Source: Takakia lepidozioides | Taxonomy: Eukaryota > Streptophyta > Takakiopsida > Takakiales > Takakiaceae | Length of the DNA stretch: 64,000 nt | Direction of reading: 5' to 3' | Assembly: GCA_030704615.1 (NCBI GenBank) | Contig: CM060733.1 | Span: 37,820,001-37,884,000 of the forward strand | In this document: in pieces, positions 48,990 through 60,994 of the stretch | Layout of the letters: every line of letters starts with the position of its first letter | Numbering within the stretch: position 1 is the stretch's first letter | Made by a program: the position numbers and the translations under genes | Notes under the pieces: generated by a model | Told to the model about the DNA's origin: nothing | Database searches by the model: none | Seen by the model: only the letters and a program-made list of their open reading frames with translations

Positions 48990-50431
48990 AATCCCAGACG
49001 TAATTTCCATGTGGATGAAACAGTTATGTTCTGGAAATAGATTGTCAGGCAGCACTTTTAATGAGGGAATTGTATGATCATACTCTGAAGTGTGAGATAA
49101 GTCAAAAATTTCTGAGGTGATGATGATCTGAGACATCAAGAATTGTAGCTACAGCAACCAGTCAACGAATTTGCAGATTACTTCATTACCTACACAGGCA
49201 ATGGTTTGTCTCTCCCTCTTAGTCATCATGGGTGCCACCTGTGAGAGAGATGATTAGTCACAACCCTTGTTACTTCCAGCTAGTGAAGCTGGTTTGGCAC
49301 CTTACTAGGTGGACAACGCGTACAGAGACCACATGATAAAAGGTTCATTGGCAGGGTTTTATCGGTTGGGGGTTGGATTTACCAGACAGACAGGTAGGTA
49401 CTAAGAGGGACTGAATAATGCTGTTGTGTGGCTGATCTAGCTCGTTTGGGGAAATAGTCCTTGTGTAGGTGTTATGCAGGCTGTTGAAATCAGATGAACT
49501 GTGGGTTCTCAGTGAATCAGAGTGCAGACTGGAAGTTGGCACGTGTGAAACCCACTGATTTTGTTTCGAAGGCTATGGCAGCAGTGGTTTAATGAACGTC
49601 ATACTCTGCACGATCGATGCTCTCTAGTATGAATAATACTCCTTTCCCTTCGAACCTGCTTGCTGGCTGTGGTATATCAGTGGGCTCAACCCCCCCAACC
49701 AGGTGTGTCATATCAAACGTTCGCAGGAACGATGGAGATACACAAGGTCATAGCAAGGAGATGTGAAAACAGGACATCGACATTGGGGTTGAATAAATGA
49801 ACAGAAGAAAAGACAGGCAGTGAACAAGTGACACACACAAACGCTGCTGAATAGATGAAGATCAGGGATTGTGAAAGTACATAAAGATCAGGGAGCTGCA
49901 ATTAGCACTCGAGAAACTCAACTACCAACACCTAATCACCATTGAAGCAACGAAGCAACCTATATCCAGACAAAGCAAACGACACTGGTAACGGTAAGAG
50001 TAGAGAGACAATGGCATACGATTGACCAGCCAAAACCAAAGAGAGAGAACGCTGACAGGGGCCTATGAATGGCAGTATCGAATTTGACCTCGGCTTCAGA
50101 CTTGAGCTACCGAGTCTTCTTGTTCTGGAAATTTTCCTTTGCCATCCAGCATTCCTCATGATCCCTGCCAAGACAACACTGATGTCTCAGTTTGTTCTTC
50201 ACAACATGAGCCCGTGTTTTTGTGAAAAGAGAGACAAAGAAACAGTTCTCGAAACAGTCTTACAATGAAAACTTCTCGAGAACATGTTCCCATGAATGGA
50301 ACAGAGAAACGGAAAGGAGGAAAGGGAAGTGGCAAGAAAGGGTCAACAAACTTGTCTGTGTTCTCGAGAGCCTGCAATCGAAGGCGAGGAGGTCTTTGTT
50401 AGTGTGCTTGTTCTGAGCAAGGCAGCCGAAG
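48990..50431. other. Intergenic, nothing recognised
   Basis: No gene or repeat I can support. The right end carries the 5' region of the small mitochondrial protein gene. Confidence 0.5.
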
Positions 50432-50710
50432 ATGGCGATCTCGTCGCTGAGAGGGCTTGCCAGCATGAAGCTGAAGGATGTACCCAGCTTTGTGAAGTCG
50501 AGTGTGACGAGGGAGAATGTGTCCCAGAAGACCCGGGGCTTTCTGTACAATTATTACGAGAAGTACATCAAGACCGGCAGCGTCAGGCCCCTGAACGATG
50601 CGATGATCTCCCTCTTCCTTCTCTCTTACGCCGTTGGCTGGCCCACGGAGATTCGGCACCTGCGCCATGCTGAGGAGGAGGCCAAACATGGTGGCAAAGG
50701 ACACCACTGA
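50432..50710 (+). CDS. Probable mitochondrial ATP synthase small subunit (ATP17 / subunit f type)
   Basis: Intronless, 92 residues. Sequence features: MAISSLRGLASMKLKDVPSF, VTRENVSQKTRGFLYNYYE, KYIKTGSVRPLNDAM, a hydrophobic span ISLFLLSYAVGWP (about residues 60-73), and a charged His-rich C-terminus RHLRHAEEEAKHGGKGHH. This matches what I recall of the plant protein annotated 'fiber protein Fb15', identified as the subunit-f-like component of plant mitochondrial F1Fo ATP synthase. It would sit in the inner membrane as part of the peripheral stalk/dimer region. The family assignment is from memory. The gene itself is convincing. Confidence 0.7.
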   Translation: MAISSLRGLASMKLKDVPSFVKSSVTRENVSQKTRGFLYNYYEKYIKTGSVRPLNDAMISLFLLSYAVGWPTEIRHLRHAEEEAKHGGKGHH

Positions 50711-51955
50711 TATGCGATTTGGTCTTTGCGGTTCTTCTTTCTTAGTCCTTCCAATATTCTTCTAAGGTTTCGTAGCATGGGTTATCTGGATTGGAGGGTC
50801 CCGATTGATAGGGAGAGGACTCAAGGAGAGCTCCCATTGCTCTCTGCTGGAGTGATGATATAGTTCAAGTCTAAACTCCTCCTTGAATAAAATTTGCTTG
50901 TATTACCAACAACCCAAGTCAGACTCTGTTTTGTATGGACGCTTTTTGGGGCGAAGCAAATGGTAGAACTGTGATCGTGACAAAAAGCTGTAAGCATACC
51001 TGATGTAATGAAAATTTCTGGTGCTGTAAAACCCTTGTATAGCACCGATGCTCACTCAAATCGAGGCCGGGTAGTTTGAGCTACAATGCTTTGCAATCTG
51101 GTGTTTAGTGACATTGATGATGTTTGGTAGCATCCTTGGGTGGACTACTGGGCTCATGGGAAGGGCAGTGCCATCCTCAGGGGGTTCCTAAAGATGCAAA
51201 TTGGTTTCTGGGAAGGCAAATTTTCTCTGCAGTTGACTACATTGATGAATGTTTACACTCCCGGAGGATCACAAAAGTCTCAATCTCTATCCTTGTAGAA
51301 ATATGTGACAGCTATGAATGCAAAGAGAACAAATTCTTATCAAACTCCATCACATGTGATTGGAATCAAATAAACTTGAAGCCCCCCATCCACAGGAAAG
51401 CCTCATTGCCCATTTTTCCACAATTGAGCTCTGGGTAGCTATTACAGTGTTGTATAGGTTCTAATGGTATGGCTCTATTAAGAAAAACCCAATAGAAAGG
51501 CGGTCACAGATTCAAGACCTCAGGGAATATTAGCAAAGAAATGCAAAACGCACACAACATTAAACGACAACACTCTAGGAATCAGGCCCTAATTTCATGG
51601 AGTCAAACAGAGAGAAGTTTGCCTCCAAAAGGTTACTAGAGATCTGAGTAGTACTTGTTATGGAGACACCCCCGCTCCGCAAGAAGAATCTGGTAACAGA
51701 ACCCAGAACATGGTGCTTGAAAAACATGCCACAAAACTTGTGCTCATGCAGACTTGCTTGGTTGGTCTACTGGCACAGGTGGTAAAAACCTAAAGAGTTC
51801 CTTGGCACCAGATTCCAACCAGCAGAGGCCCCATGCTTCCAGTAGGTGTCACTAAGGGACAAGTTCCCCTGAGATTTGTCTTGTCCGGTAGTCCTCCTCC
51901 TCCTTCTGCCTCTCATTTACTTGTTCTTTTACTCTTAGCAACATTGCCTCCACAG
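50711..51955. other. Intergenic
   Basis: 3' UTR of the preceding gene on the left. If the superoxide dismutase gene is real, its transit-peptide exon should be here, but I could not identify it. Confidence 0.45.
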
Positions 51956-52822
51956 GATCCAAGGGAAAGACTCACATATCGAAGGTGCCAGTGGCACCAT
52001 TGAAGGCTGTGGCAGTGCTGACAGGGACTGCTGGAATCAGTGGGGTTGTAACTTTCTCACAGGATGGCATGCAAGGTTAATATCATATCTTGGTTTTTGT
52101 CTCCCAGTATGTCTGCAGCTAGAGCTTTAATTGTGTCGGGGAATCGACAGTTTTAATAGTCATTGTCTGATCATGTTCAAGTTCTGTCTATTACAGAGTA
52201 ATCCAATGTTCCTTTCTCCAAGATAAGTATGCCATTGAGAACAAGTGATCTTTCTCAAGTTTTAGTGAGACAAGACCACTTTGATCAATGGTGACAATAT
52301 GTGATAGAGGTGCCCAGAATCAAGTTGTTGGATGTACTGGCCACTTCATGCTGTATTCTATTGTTTCAAAACTTTAGATCCAATCCATGGATGGTTACAT
52401 ATGTAGTTGAAATCTGTTCTAGGTGCTTTACAAATTGGGAAGAAATCCAATGAGACTGTTGCTGCAGGTGAACAAGAGTGAGTGCAATTTTTTATTGCTG
52501 AATTTTTTGAGGCAAGGCAACCATGGCTTCCACATCCATGCTCTTGGCGGTACCACCAATGGCTGTCTTTCCACTGGTATGAATCCCATTAGTTTTCCTT
52601 GCATTTTCACGGTTAGTTGCTGCTCCCTGTCAATGAGTCAGGCATCACAATAGAAATGCATCGTAGGTAGGTTTAAAAGTCATGTGAGTGATGTGAATAG
52701 TTCCAGGGTCTACGTGTGTGGCACCAGGTGCACACTTCAATCCCAATCATCATGAGCATGGGGGTCCCAAGGATGCAATCCGTCATGCTGGAGACCTTGG
52801 CAACGCTATTGTGGAGATGATG
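51956..52822 (+). pseudogene. Cu/Zn superoxide dismutase, N-terminal half
   Basis: Superoxide to H2O2 and O2; sequence is closest to chloroplast CSD2-type. Four exons join in phase: 51956-52075 (PLKAVAVLTGTAGISGVVTF), 52423-52467 ([15 protein letters not shown], poorly conserved), 52517-52576 ([20 protein letters not shown]), 52728-52822 ([19 protein letters not shown], then [12 protein letters not shown]). The HGFHIH copper ligands, the HFNP bridging His, the zinc-site His residues and Asp of AGDLGN are all present. GDTTNG has become GGTTNG. The C-terminal half (IPLxGxxSxxGRAxVVH, GGHELS, NAGGRxACG) was not found downstream to 53.8 kb apart from a dubious trace near 53240-53290. Likely truncated; a functional, diverged gene is less likely. 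Confidence 0.75.
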
Positions 52823-55243
52823 GTGAGATCTCCCCTCGTCCTCTCTCATCTTTCTCCTTAAAACAGAAAATATCCTTTTTCGTCAACATTTTGAAGGTCC
52901 TTTCTTTTATCCTCTGTCCTCAACACTGATGGCAGTGCAGCCACATGCCTCACACCTTTAAGCTAGGCAAGTAGAGGCAGAGTGCTTAGATCAACCTCTT
53001 CTACTTCAGACTTCCGAGCCAAGCAGCTCCTGGCACTGTCTCATGCCTGTGGTATGATCCTCCAATCGATGCTACTTCATTTGTTCTTGAGAAAGTGTTG
53101 ATGACTAGAAAGATCTTTGTTGCACAGATATCCCAATACCCCTTCCTGTTTTTTGTGAGTAGCCCTGCAGTTTAGTCTGTTTGATTTAGCTTTCGTAGAT
53201 GAACGATTTATGGTCGTTGTTCACCAGCCTGGTTGTGAGATTGTGGAAGTGGGGCAGGTGTTGCCAACATGTGTGTGAAGGACTCACAGGTATTGCTTTT
53301 TTAAAAGCTTATCTTCATGTACTTAAGATTTTCTGATCTCCAATAAGTAGTTATGGGCAGGTATAGGGCCATGAGTAGCTCTGAGCAGTTCCTGGTTTCA
53401 GATAGTGAAAAGAATTCAAAAACTTGCTTCTGCCAAGACTTGTGTTAGAGACTTGTTCAGAGTTTAGTGATATTTGTCGGGGTATCGGACCATATACTCA
53501 TACAGCCTTGCCCACTTCTACCAGTAAGAAGTACCATCAAAGGTAGCAGGTGGCATTTAGGTGTGCTTCCATCTTGGTTGGCCATGTTAAGCTTGTTTCT
53601 TGTTGGGGCGAACTAAGTGCAATTTGTTGTAGAGACTCTTGCCCCTTAGCAACCAGGGAATATTGTGGAATGTCCCCTTAACTGACAGATTCTTTTTGAG
53701 TACTACTCACTCCCTGGCACTTAGAAGCTCTGCTCTTGTCCTTGAAATCTGGTGGATCTTCACCCACACTTCATCCCTGTATCCTTCAGCTATTCCTACC
53801 CTCGCAACAGATTGTCATGGTTTCTTCCCCTTATGGCAAGTAGTTGCTACGACAACCCATAACTTCCAGAGCAAACATCCCTTTCCCCAACCTGCTAGAC
53901 ACTGCTAGGCTGACTTGGTGGTAACACTAAAGAAGACAAGGAGGACAGCTTGGGAACGCACCCTGAGGAAGGGAATAGAGCTGCCCACTAGGATCCACAG
54001 ATTTCTCTTCCTCCAAATTCTGCTACTTCAGTCTCTCCATTTGGATTAGACCTCACTGTCAATTCTCCTCTCAGAAAAACATTAATCACTGATGCAAGGT
54101 AGGGTTCCATTTTGGTATCACTGGGTGAAATGGCTGCCACCACCATTTAGAAGTGTGTGTTCCAGTCTGCTGAACCCAATTTCTGTCTCCATTCATCAAA
54201 ATCAACTGCTAGTAAGCAACCACATACACCATGCAATTAACACAACTGAATTTGAAAAGGGAAACTAACGTAGGAAGGATCCGCATTTTGTGCAGTTGGT
54301 GCCCATATACAGCAGTCAGAGAGCCTCCCTGTCATAAAATGGTTCTAGAACTTTGTACCTGGATGTTATTTAAGACTTGGGACCTTGCACATGCGCTTCC
54401 ATGCTTGAAAATCATGAGGGTCGCACACCTTCCCCGGAGGACTTCTATGCTCCGAATGCCATTTCATGAGTTTTGTCAATGATGGACTTCAGAAAAATGC
54501 CTTCAAACATTGGATGATCAGAAAGTAGTTCATTTTCTAGCATTTCCTCGTTGCACCTTGGACACTTGGTGAAATGCTCATGCTCTCCATACTACAAAGT
54601 TTGATTGTAAGGACATGCATGAATAATCCTGTAGCCCACCTTGTAACCCATCCCCAGTGTCTAGCACCCTCTTCCTCTTTTCGCATTTGTGGCAACTTTT
54701 GGCTCCAAATGAGGGGCATGATTGTGGACATGCCCACGTTGCTTAGGCCGAAAAGAATTTGCAAACTATGCAACAGCAAGATGGTGGAGAGTCGAGTCAC
54801 TTTCGCCCCTTCGTACAAAATGTGTGTTTGCCTCACTCTCCATGGCACTTGAGCTAGCATATCCAACTCTTCTTCCTCCTGGCTCTCTCACCCAAATGCA
54901 TAGCCCCAATCCCCTTGCAATCAATACCATGTTTTGGTTCCTCCTCCTCATCATCTTATAGAGTATCACAGCCCATTGTGTCCTCATGTTCATCACCAAC
55001 TTCATCCAAAAGGATGAACAAGGTTCTGCTGATATCGTTGTGGTCCATAGTTGAATGTCAATGAAAGCCCTCGAATGAACATTCACTGCCTTGGATTGTG
55101 GTTGTCTCTTACACCACAGGACGTGCACTACGGACCATTGCATTCAATGAAACAGCACATTTCTTTCAACTTTTATCACAAATGATGAACCGTCCACCCT
55201 CATGTTTGAAGTCACACACTCTCTTCTATGCATTTTACTGGTT
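52823..55243. other. Intergenic / PPR gene 3' flank
   Basis: No gene supported. On the minus strand 54240-55240, downstream of the PPR gene, there are long but interrupted protein-like frames (for example SNVGMSTIMPLIWSQKLPQM at about 54750). They may be a decayed coding region or just 3' flank. Confidence 0.45.
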
Positions 55244-58060
55244 TCACCAAAAATCCCCACAAGAACAGACCCCATCTTGGAAGTGATGGAAACGGTTGCC
55301 ATCCCGTACAACAAGTGCTCGCGCACCAATCTTCGATATGAACTTGGTGGCTGTGTGGCAGTCACCACACACCCTCAGGTTCTTGATGATATGGATGGGT
55401 GTCCCCTGGGGTGTGCTGATGATCCCAAAAGCAATAGCCAGCTTCTCACTGTGGTAGCAGAGAGAAAACTCCTTTTGCTCCTCCTCCACATCATGTAATA
55501 CAAAGCAAGTGTCAGGCACATACCCAGCCTCCCTCATCTGTCCAAACAATCTCTTCAGTTCAGCATGGATTTCCTCAATTTGGGGATGCATTTTGTCTTC
55601 TACAACAAATGTATGCACCTGATTGTTAATCTCAATACAGCTGCGCCCTGCCTCCTTTCTGACACCTCTTTCCTCCATCATTTTTCTCACCTTTGCTTTC
55701 TCGTCCCACCTGCCAGCAGCAGCATAGATATTTGATAGAAGCACATATGTTGCAGCATGATCAGGATTGCAGTTGAGAAGGTTTTTTGCAGCTCGCTCTG
55801 CTAGCTCCACATCTCCATAAATTCGGCAGGCGCCAAGCAAGGCCCCCCAGACTCCAGCATCTGCTTCGATTGGCATTTCCTTGATGAAATCCTCTGCCTC
55901 CTCCAATTTCCCTCCACGGCTAAGAAGGTCCACCATGCAGCCAAAATGCTCCACTCTAGCCATGAAGCTGTAATCTCGAGTCATGGAAGCAAAGTAGTGA
56001 TGGCCTTCGTCCACTAGGCCCAGATGGCTACATGCAGAGAGAAGACATAGAAAGGTGATACTGTCTGGATTCAAGCTTTCCTGTTGCATTTGTTCAAATA
56101 GTCGCAGGGCCTCCCTGCCATGTCCATGCTGGGCATACCCTGCCATCATCATATTCCATGACACCACATTTCGTTCGGCCATACTGTCAAACACTTGACG
56201 GGCATCATTAATGCTCCCACATTTGGCATACATGTCAGCAAGGGCAGTCTCCAGAATGATATCTGCCGAGATTCCAGCTTTGCTGATGTCAGCATGGACC
56301 TCTTTGCCCTTTTCCAGGGCTGCCAGGCTAGAACAGGCATTGAGAACGCAAATGAATGTCACCTTGTCAGGCGTCACCCCTTCCGTTATCATTCGTTCAT
56401 ACATCTCCAAGGCCTTCCTACCACAACCATGCTGAGCATATCCTGAGATCATCACACTCCATGAAACTACATCTCGTTTATGCATGTTGTCAAAAACCTG
56501 GTGGGCATCATTTAAGCTCCCGCATTTAGCATACATGTCAGCAAGGGCGGTCTCCATAATGATATCAAACCCCATTCCAGCCTTGACAATGTCAGCATGG
56601 ACCTCTTTGCCCTTCTCCAGGACTCCTAGGCTGGCACATGCATTGAGTACACAACTGAATGTGAAAGTGTTGGGGGTCACCCCTTCCTGTATCATATGGT
56701 CGTAAAGTTCGAATGCCTCCTGACCACAGCCATGCTCGGTGTACCCTGCAATCATCACGCTCCATGAGACAACATCACGTTTTGCCATATTGTCGAACAC
56801 TTGACGTGCATCCTTCATGCTCCCACATTTGGCATACATGTCAGCAAGGGCAGTATCCAAGTTCACATGTGACGGAATTCCAGCTTCGATGATGTCAGCA
56901 TGCACCTGTTCGCCCTTTTCCAGAGCTCCTAGGCTGGCACATGCATTAAGAACACAAGTGAATGTGACCCTGTCAGGCAATACCCCTTCCTGTATCATTT
57001 GCTCATACATCTTGAAAGCCTCCTCACCACACCCTTGCTGAGCATATCCTGCAATCATCGAGCTCCATGAGACCACATTTCGTTTAAGCATATTGTTGAA
57101 CACCTTACACGCATCATTCACGCTCCCACATTTGGCATACATGTCGACAAGGGTGTTCTCCAAGTTAATATATGATGGAATTCCAGCTTTCATCATATCA
57201 GCATGGACCTCTTTGCCCTTTTCTAGGGCTCCTATCCTGGCACATGCATTTAGAACGCAAATGAATGTGACCCTGTTGGGGATGACCCCTTCAAGTTGCA
57301 TTTCCTTATACAGCTCCAAAGCGTTCACACCGTAATCATGTTGAGTATATCCTCCAATCATGGCATTCCATGAGACCACATTTCGTTTTGTCATTGCATT
57401 GAACACTTGCCGCGCATCCTTCATGCTCCCACATTTGGCATACATGTCAGTAAGGGCAGTCTCCAAATTAATATATGATGGGATTCCCGCTGTGATAATG
57501 GCAGCATGAACCTCTTTGCCCTTTTCCAGGGCTCTTAGGGTGGCACAGGCATTGAGAATGCAAATGAAGGTGACCCTGTCGGGTGTCACCCCCTCCCGTT
57601 GCATTTGCTCATAGATTTTAAAAGCCTCCTTAGCACACCTATGCTTGGCATATCCCGCTATCATGATAGTCCACGTGAATACCGTTCTTTCAGGCATTTT
57701 GTCAAACACTTGGCGTGCCTCCACCAGACTCCCACATTTGGCATACATGTTCACAAGGGTGTTGAGCAATAAGGTGTTCGGTTTAAATCCACTTTGGATG
57801 ATGTGCGCATGCACCTGCTTTCCCTCTGCTAGGTCTTTCAAGTTGATGCACTCCTGCAAGACAGTAACATAAGCATTGGAGTCTGCCTGAAGGCCTTGTT
57901 GGTTCAAAATGCAAAGTGCCTCTTTCAATGCTCCTGCCTTAGATGGGGTCCTCCAATCCCCACACATGACAGGAGAGATCTTGTTTAGGCCCTCTCTTGA
58001 CCCTCTTTCAAAACTGGTGGCGATTGGTGCTACCCCTGCTGCCAGTTTGATGGCCAACAA
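55244..58060 (-). CDS. PLS-class DYW pentatricopeptide repeat protein
   Basis: Probable organellar C-to-U RNA editing factor. Intronless, 938 residues. A short N-terminal region is followed by about six P-L-S triplets of ~101 residues, recognisable by the repeated ADMYAKCGSxxDARQVFD, RNVVSWxxMIAGY and FICVLNACAxLGALEKGKEV. The E/E+ part and a DYW deaminase domain follow from about residue 803. The zinc/catalytic residues are present: HSE (870-872), CGDC (898-901), HH (925-926) and CSC (932-934). The protein ends DFW instead of DYW. The triplets are unusually alike in DNA, which suggests recent internal duplication. Targeting to mitochondria or plastid cannot be decided by eye. Lack of introns is normal for this class. 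Confidence 0.97.
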   Translation of the reverse strand: MLAIKLAAGVAPIATSFERGSREGLNKISPVMCGDWRTPSKAGALKEALCILNQQGLQADSNAYVTVLQECINLKDLAEGKQVHAHIIQSGFKPNTLLLNTLVNMYAKCGSLVEARQVFDKMPERTVFTWTIMIAGYAKHRCAKEAFKIYEQMQREGVTPDRVTFICILNACATLRALEKGKEVHAAIITAGIPSYINLETALTDMYAKCGSMKDARQVFNAMTKRNVVSWNAMIGGYTQHDYGVNALELYKEMQLEGVIPNRVTFICVLNACARIGALEKGKEVHADMMKAGIPSYINLENTLVDMYAKCGSVNDACKVFNNMLKRNVVSWSSMIAGYAQQGCGEEAFKMYEQMIQEGVLPDRVTFTCVLNACASLGALEKGEQVHADIIEAGIPSHVNLDTALADMYAKCGSMKDARQVFDNMAKRDVVSWSVMIAGYTEHGCGQEAFELYDHMIQEGVTPNTFTFSCVLNACASLGVLEKGKEVHADIVKAGMGFDIIMETALADMYAKCGSLNDAHQVFDNMHKRDVVSWSVMISGYAQHGCGRKALEMYERMITEGVTPDKVTFICVLNACSSLAALEKGKEVHADISKAGISADIILETALADMYAKCGSINDARQVFDSMAERNVVSWNMMMAGYAQHGHGREALRLFEQMQQESLNPDSITFLCLLSACSHLGLVDEGHHYFASMTRDYSFMARVEHFGCMVDLLSRGGKLEEAEDFIKEMPIEADAGVWGALLGACRIYGDVELAERAAKNLLNCNPDHAATYVLLSNIYAAAGRWDEKAKVRKMMEERGVRKEAGRSCIEINNQVHTFVVEDKMHPQIEEIHAELKRLFGQMREAGYVPDTCFVLHDVEEEQKEFSLCYHSEKLAIAFGIISTPQGTPIHIIKNLRVCGDCHTATKFISKIGARALVVRDGNRFHHFQDGVCSCGDFW

Positions 58061-60990
58061 AGAACTGTGCCAAATTGAAGCCTGCCGTCCTGCATGACTG
58101 AAAGCACTTACTTACCATAGGTTTAAGCTATCATGTTCCTCAAAAGCTCCTAGATGCTTCAAAGAAAGCTCTCGTTGTGAGAACAGGCTCCTTGCTACAT
58201 ATTAACAGGGTTACATAACTACTGCAGTCATCTACTTTGAGTGCGAACTGTACCAAATTTATCTGTGTGAGTTGAAACCCTTGACTCAGCGCCACTGTAG
58301 TGTTGGCCTGGAGCTCCATGCTGTACGTGGACATTGGAGCCATCAGCAGGTTGTACTCCATCTTGTACCATCACAGCTACCTCTGCTTTCACCCAAGGAA
58401 TTTCCGATAAAACGCTCAATCCAAACGGCTTCCTTTGTGCGCTTACGTCTGAAGAATGATGATCGTGGACCTTTCTATGAAAACCACTAGTGGGCACCTG
58501 AACGCCCATAGCTTTGACAAAAGCCCCACAAGCACTACAACCTGCAAGCTCTGGGTAGATATGTTGGTAGTGAGGAATATGTAATTTACAAGCAATAAAT
58601 ACAGGTCATGCCCCCAGGAGTAGAAAACAGGACACAATTCTTTTTGCAATAACCGAATGCGATTGCGACACTGCCAGTAGACACTGTCTAGAAGGGGGAA
58701 GAGAGAGCAATTATGGGGGGATGGAAGCCTGCAGCTAAGACACATTTTGTAAGAGTGATTCGATTCACCTGTGGACATTCAGTTCCCTCACCAGGGGCTC
58801 CAGCTCCAACAAAATGTGGACACACAAATGCAGGTACAAGGCTCAGCCTTGGGAGAATTGGGCCTTTGTATCCTTCGTACTTTCTCCTCACCTCCTTGAG
58901 AACCAAAAGAGATATAAGACAGGATCTGTCAAATTTCCAAGATTCGGGGCGATGGACCCTCTCAGTTTGAAGTTAGAGAGCTTCATGTGACACCATGTCC
59001 AAAGCACAACTGCAAATGAAACTAAGATACATATATACAAACACTTCAGAAATCCACAGCAGATACCCAACAGAGCCTTTTCTTCAATATACCTGTGTCA
59101 CTCTTCTGCTCTGTCCTAACTGGAGACAGAGTGTACGATGACTGAGACCAGCACTCCTTTCAGTGCATTTACAAAATACCAATGTGAAAAGCCCCGGCAC
59201 TTACAAAGAAACGACATCAACGTGTTGCACACCCACTGTGCACTCAATTCCTGTCCATCCAGAGAAACAAGGATCGCCCACCCAGTTTTCTAGCGGCTGC
59301 GGGTCACCCACAGCCTTCTTGAAAGCCAGCAACGCCCCAGCTGATAGCATCATCAGACATTGACAAACAATTAGGGTCTAATAAGTTGTGTAGATTTGCC
59401 TTGAATTTCTAAAGATTGTTCAAAGCTGGGTGGTGACGCATAAGATAAAACATTCTGGTGCGACCTGGGCGCTAACCACAAGAGGCATGGCCAATCAAGT
59501 TCTGATCTCCAACTAATACGTACGCAATTATCTGAATCAATTGGTTGCTTGTCTTTCTCTGTGTCCATGACTTGATTTCTTCAATGCTCTGCCTTGTTAG
59601 ACCTCTTTGTGCCCTACTTGAGAACACATTCTGAGCATGTCAACTTGCAATCTGGGAGGACAAGGTGGTGATCACGACTTCAACTTTTCTACAGATGCAT
59701 GTACCCATTAGACCATGTCCCCTAGGATTCATGACAGGATTTACCAACGAAATCATTGTAGATTACTGTTAGAAACGACCCCAACATTTCTCTTTTGTTC
59801 TCCTTGTGAACTTGAGAGGTGATGGAAGGCTGTCTCTAAAAGTGGCCCCAGTAAGGATTTTTCCTATGCCACGAAGCTTGGGCAAGTGCTGATCGAACTA
59901 CAAAGCAGAAACGGAAATGCAACCTCTTCCATAAAAGCTGACTTGCATGACCGCAACAGTCTCAGACAGTCTTCCCTTCAGTCATGCGTGTTGAAGGGAG
60001 GCTTCGTCGGTAGTAATGAGTGGGGAGAGAGTGAGGGAGAGAGTGAGAAGTGCCCAGCGGCACCTCATGAAGCTCATTTTAAAACTCTTCTACTCAGAAC
60101 GAAGTGAGATTCGGCATATCGACAAATCGTTATTTGTTATTTCTTTTGATTTCTTCCTCGATCCTTTCTTCTGGGTTTTCTTCTCGTTTTGATGCATCTG
60201 GATGAGTGGACCATATGACTGTGTTATATCAATTCTCAATTTTCAAAGGGTTAAGAAGGTGAGGAAAAACTTAAAGCATGACTCGGCTGTGAGGCACAAC
60301 GTCATGGCATTGTGCCAAGCCCAGCCCACAAACATGAAGGTGTCTCAGATGATGATGATAGCCAACCTTTCATAAGCATTATCAAGCTGAAAGCACTGAA
60401 AGCACATCCAACACTGTGCAGGTTCAAAAGCAACTGTTTGCAGGCACATTCCTCCCAAAGCCAAACGAGGCACACTCCAACACAATCCAACGGTTCACCA
60501 GGAAGCAAATGTACACGTAAATTTGAGAAACTTGAGAATTGGTAGGGAGGCCTGGAAGATATATGAGCAAATTATACTCGGAAGAGGTAGCGAGTTGCCA
60601 ATGTGCACCATTCTTCGTGGGATTTACACGCCGTCTGACCCGAAGGTCCTATCATGTACACACAGTTTTGAGGCATTGCATCAAGGGGCAGTTGCGGTGG
60701 TCGATCATCCTATCCAGAATGAGAAGGGGAATGTGGTCGGAGATGCCTTCAGGCTCATCAATCCACAGACAATGATGCCGGGCACGGACAGCGCCAGACC
60801 ACCTCCAACCTGGGCCCACCTCCACAAGCCTTCTATTCGGGTACAGAACTGGAGCTGGCCGCTCTTCTGGTGTTTTTAGACCAGGGCCTTTGCTTCCTCC
60901 ATTCGTAAACTGTGAATAGTTGTCGCATTATACCTTGTGCGAAGACTGGGCCCATCTTCTCTTGGGCACTCCTTGAAGAGAACCATAATG
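58061..60990. other. Intergenic, mostly unrecognised
   Basis: PPR upstream region on the left; a dispersed repeat at 58667-58825. The frame at 60523-60879 (REAWKIYEQIILGRGSELP, then FEALHQGAVAVVDHPI) is protein-like, but I cannot name it. Confidence 0.45.
58667..58825 (+). repeat. Dispersed tRNA-like repeat, copy 2
   Basis: Inverted relative to the copy at 29985-30130: GACACTGCCAGTAGACACTG, GAAGGGGGAAGAGAGAGCA, GGGGGGATGGAAGCCTGCAG, TGATTCGATTCACCTGTGG, TCCCTCACCAGGGGCTCC. The B-box position is kept but mutated. Confidence 0.6.
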
Positions 60991-60994
60991 GACA

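Noticed and set aside
53230-53290. Possible last exon of the superoxide dismutase (GGxxxACGVIGLT-like)
   Set aside because: Needs frameshifts and substitutions at most key residues; not strong enough to call.
56149-57872. A series of plus-strand open frames at ~300-base spacing (MLPHLAYMSARAVS-type)
   Set aside because: They are the antisense shadow of the PPR gene; their regular spacing only mirrors the PLS repeats.
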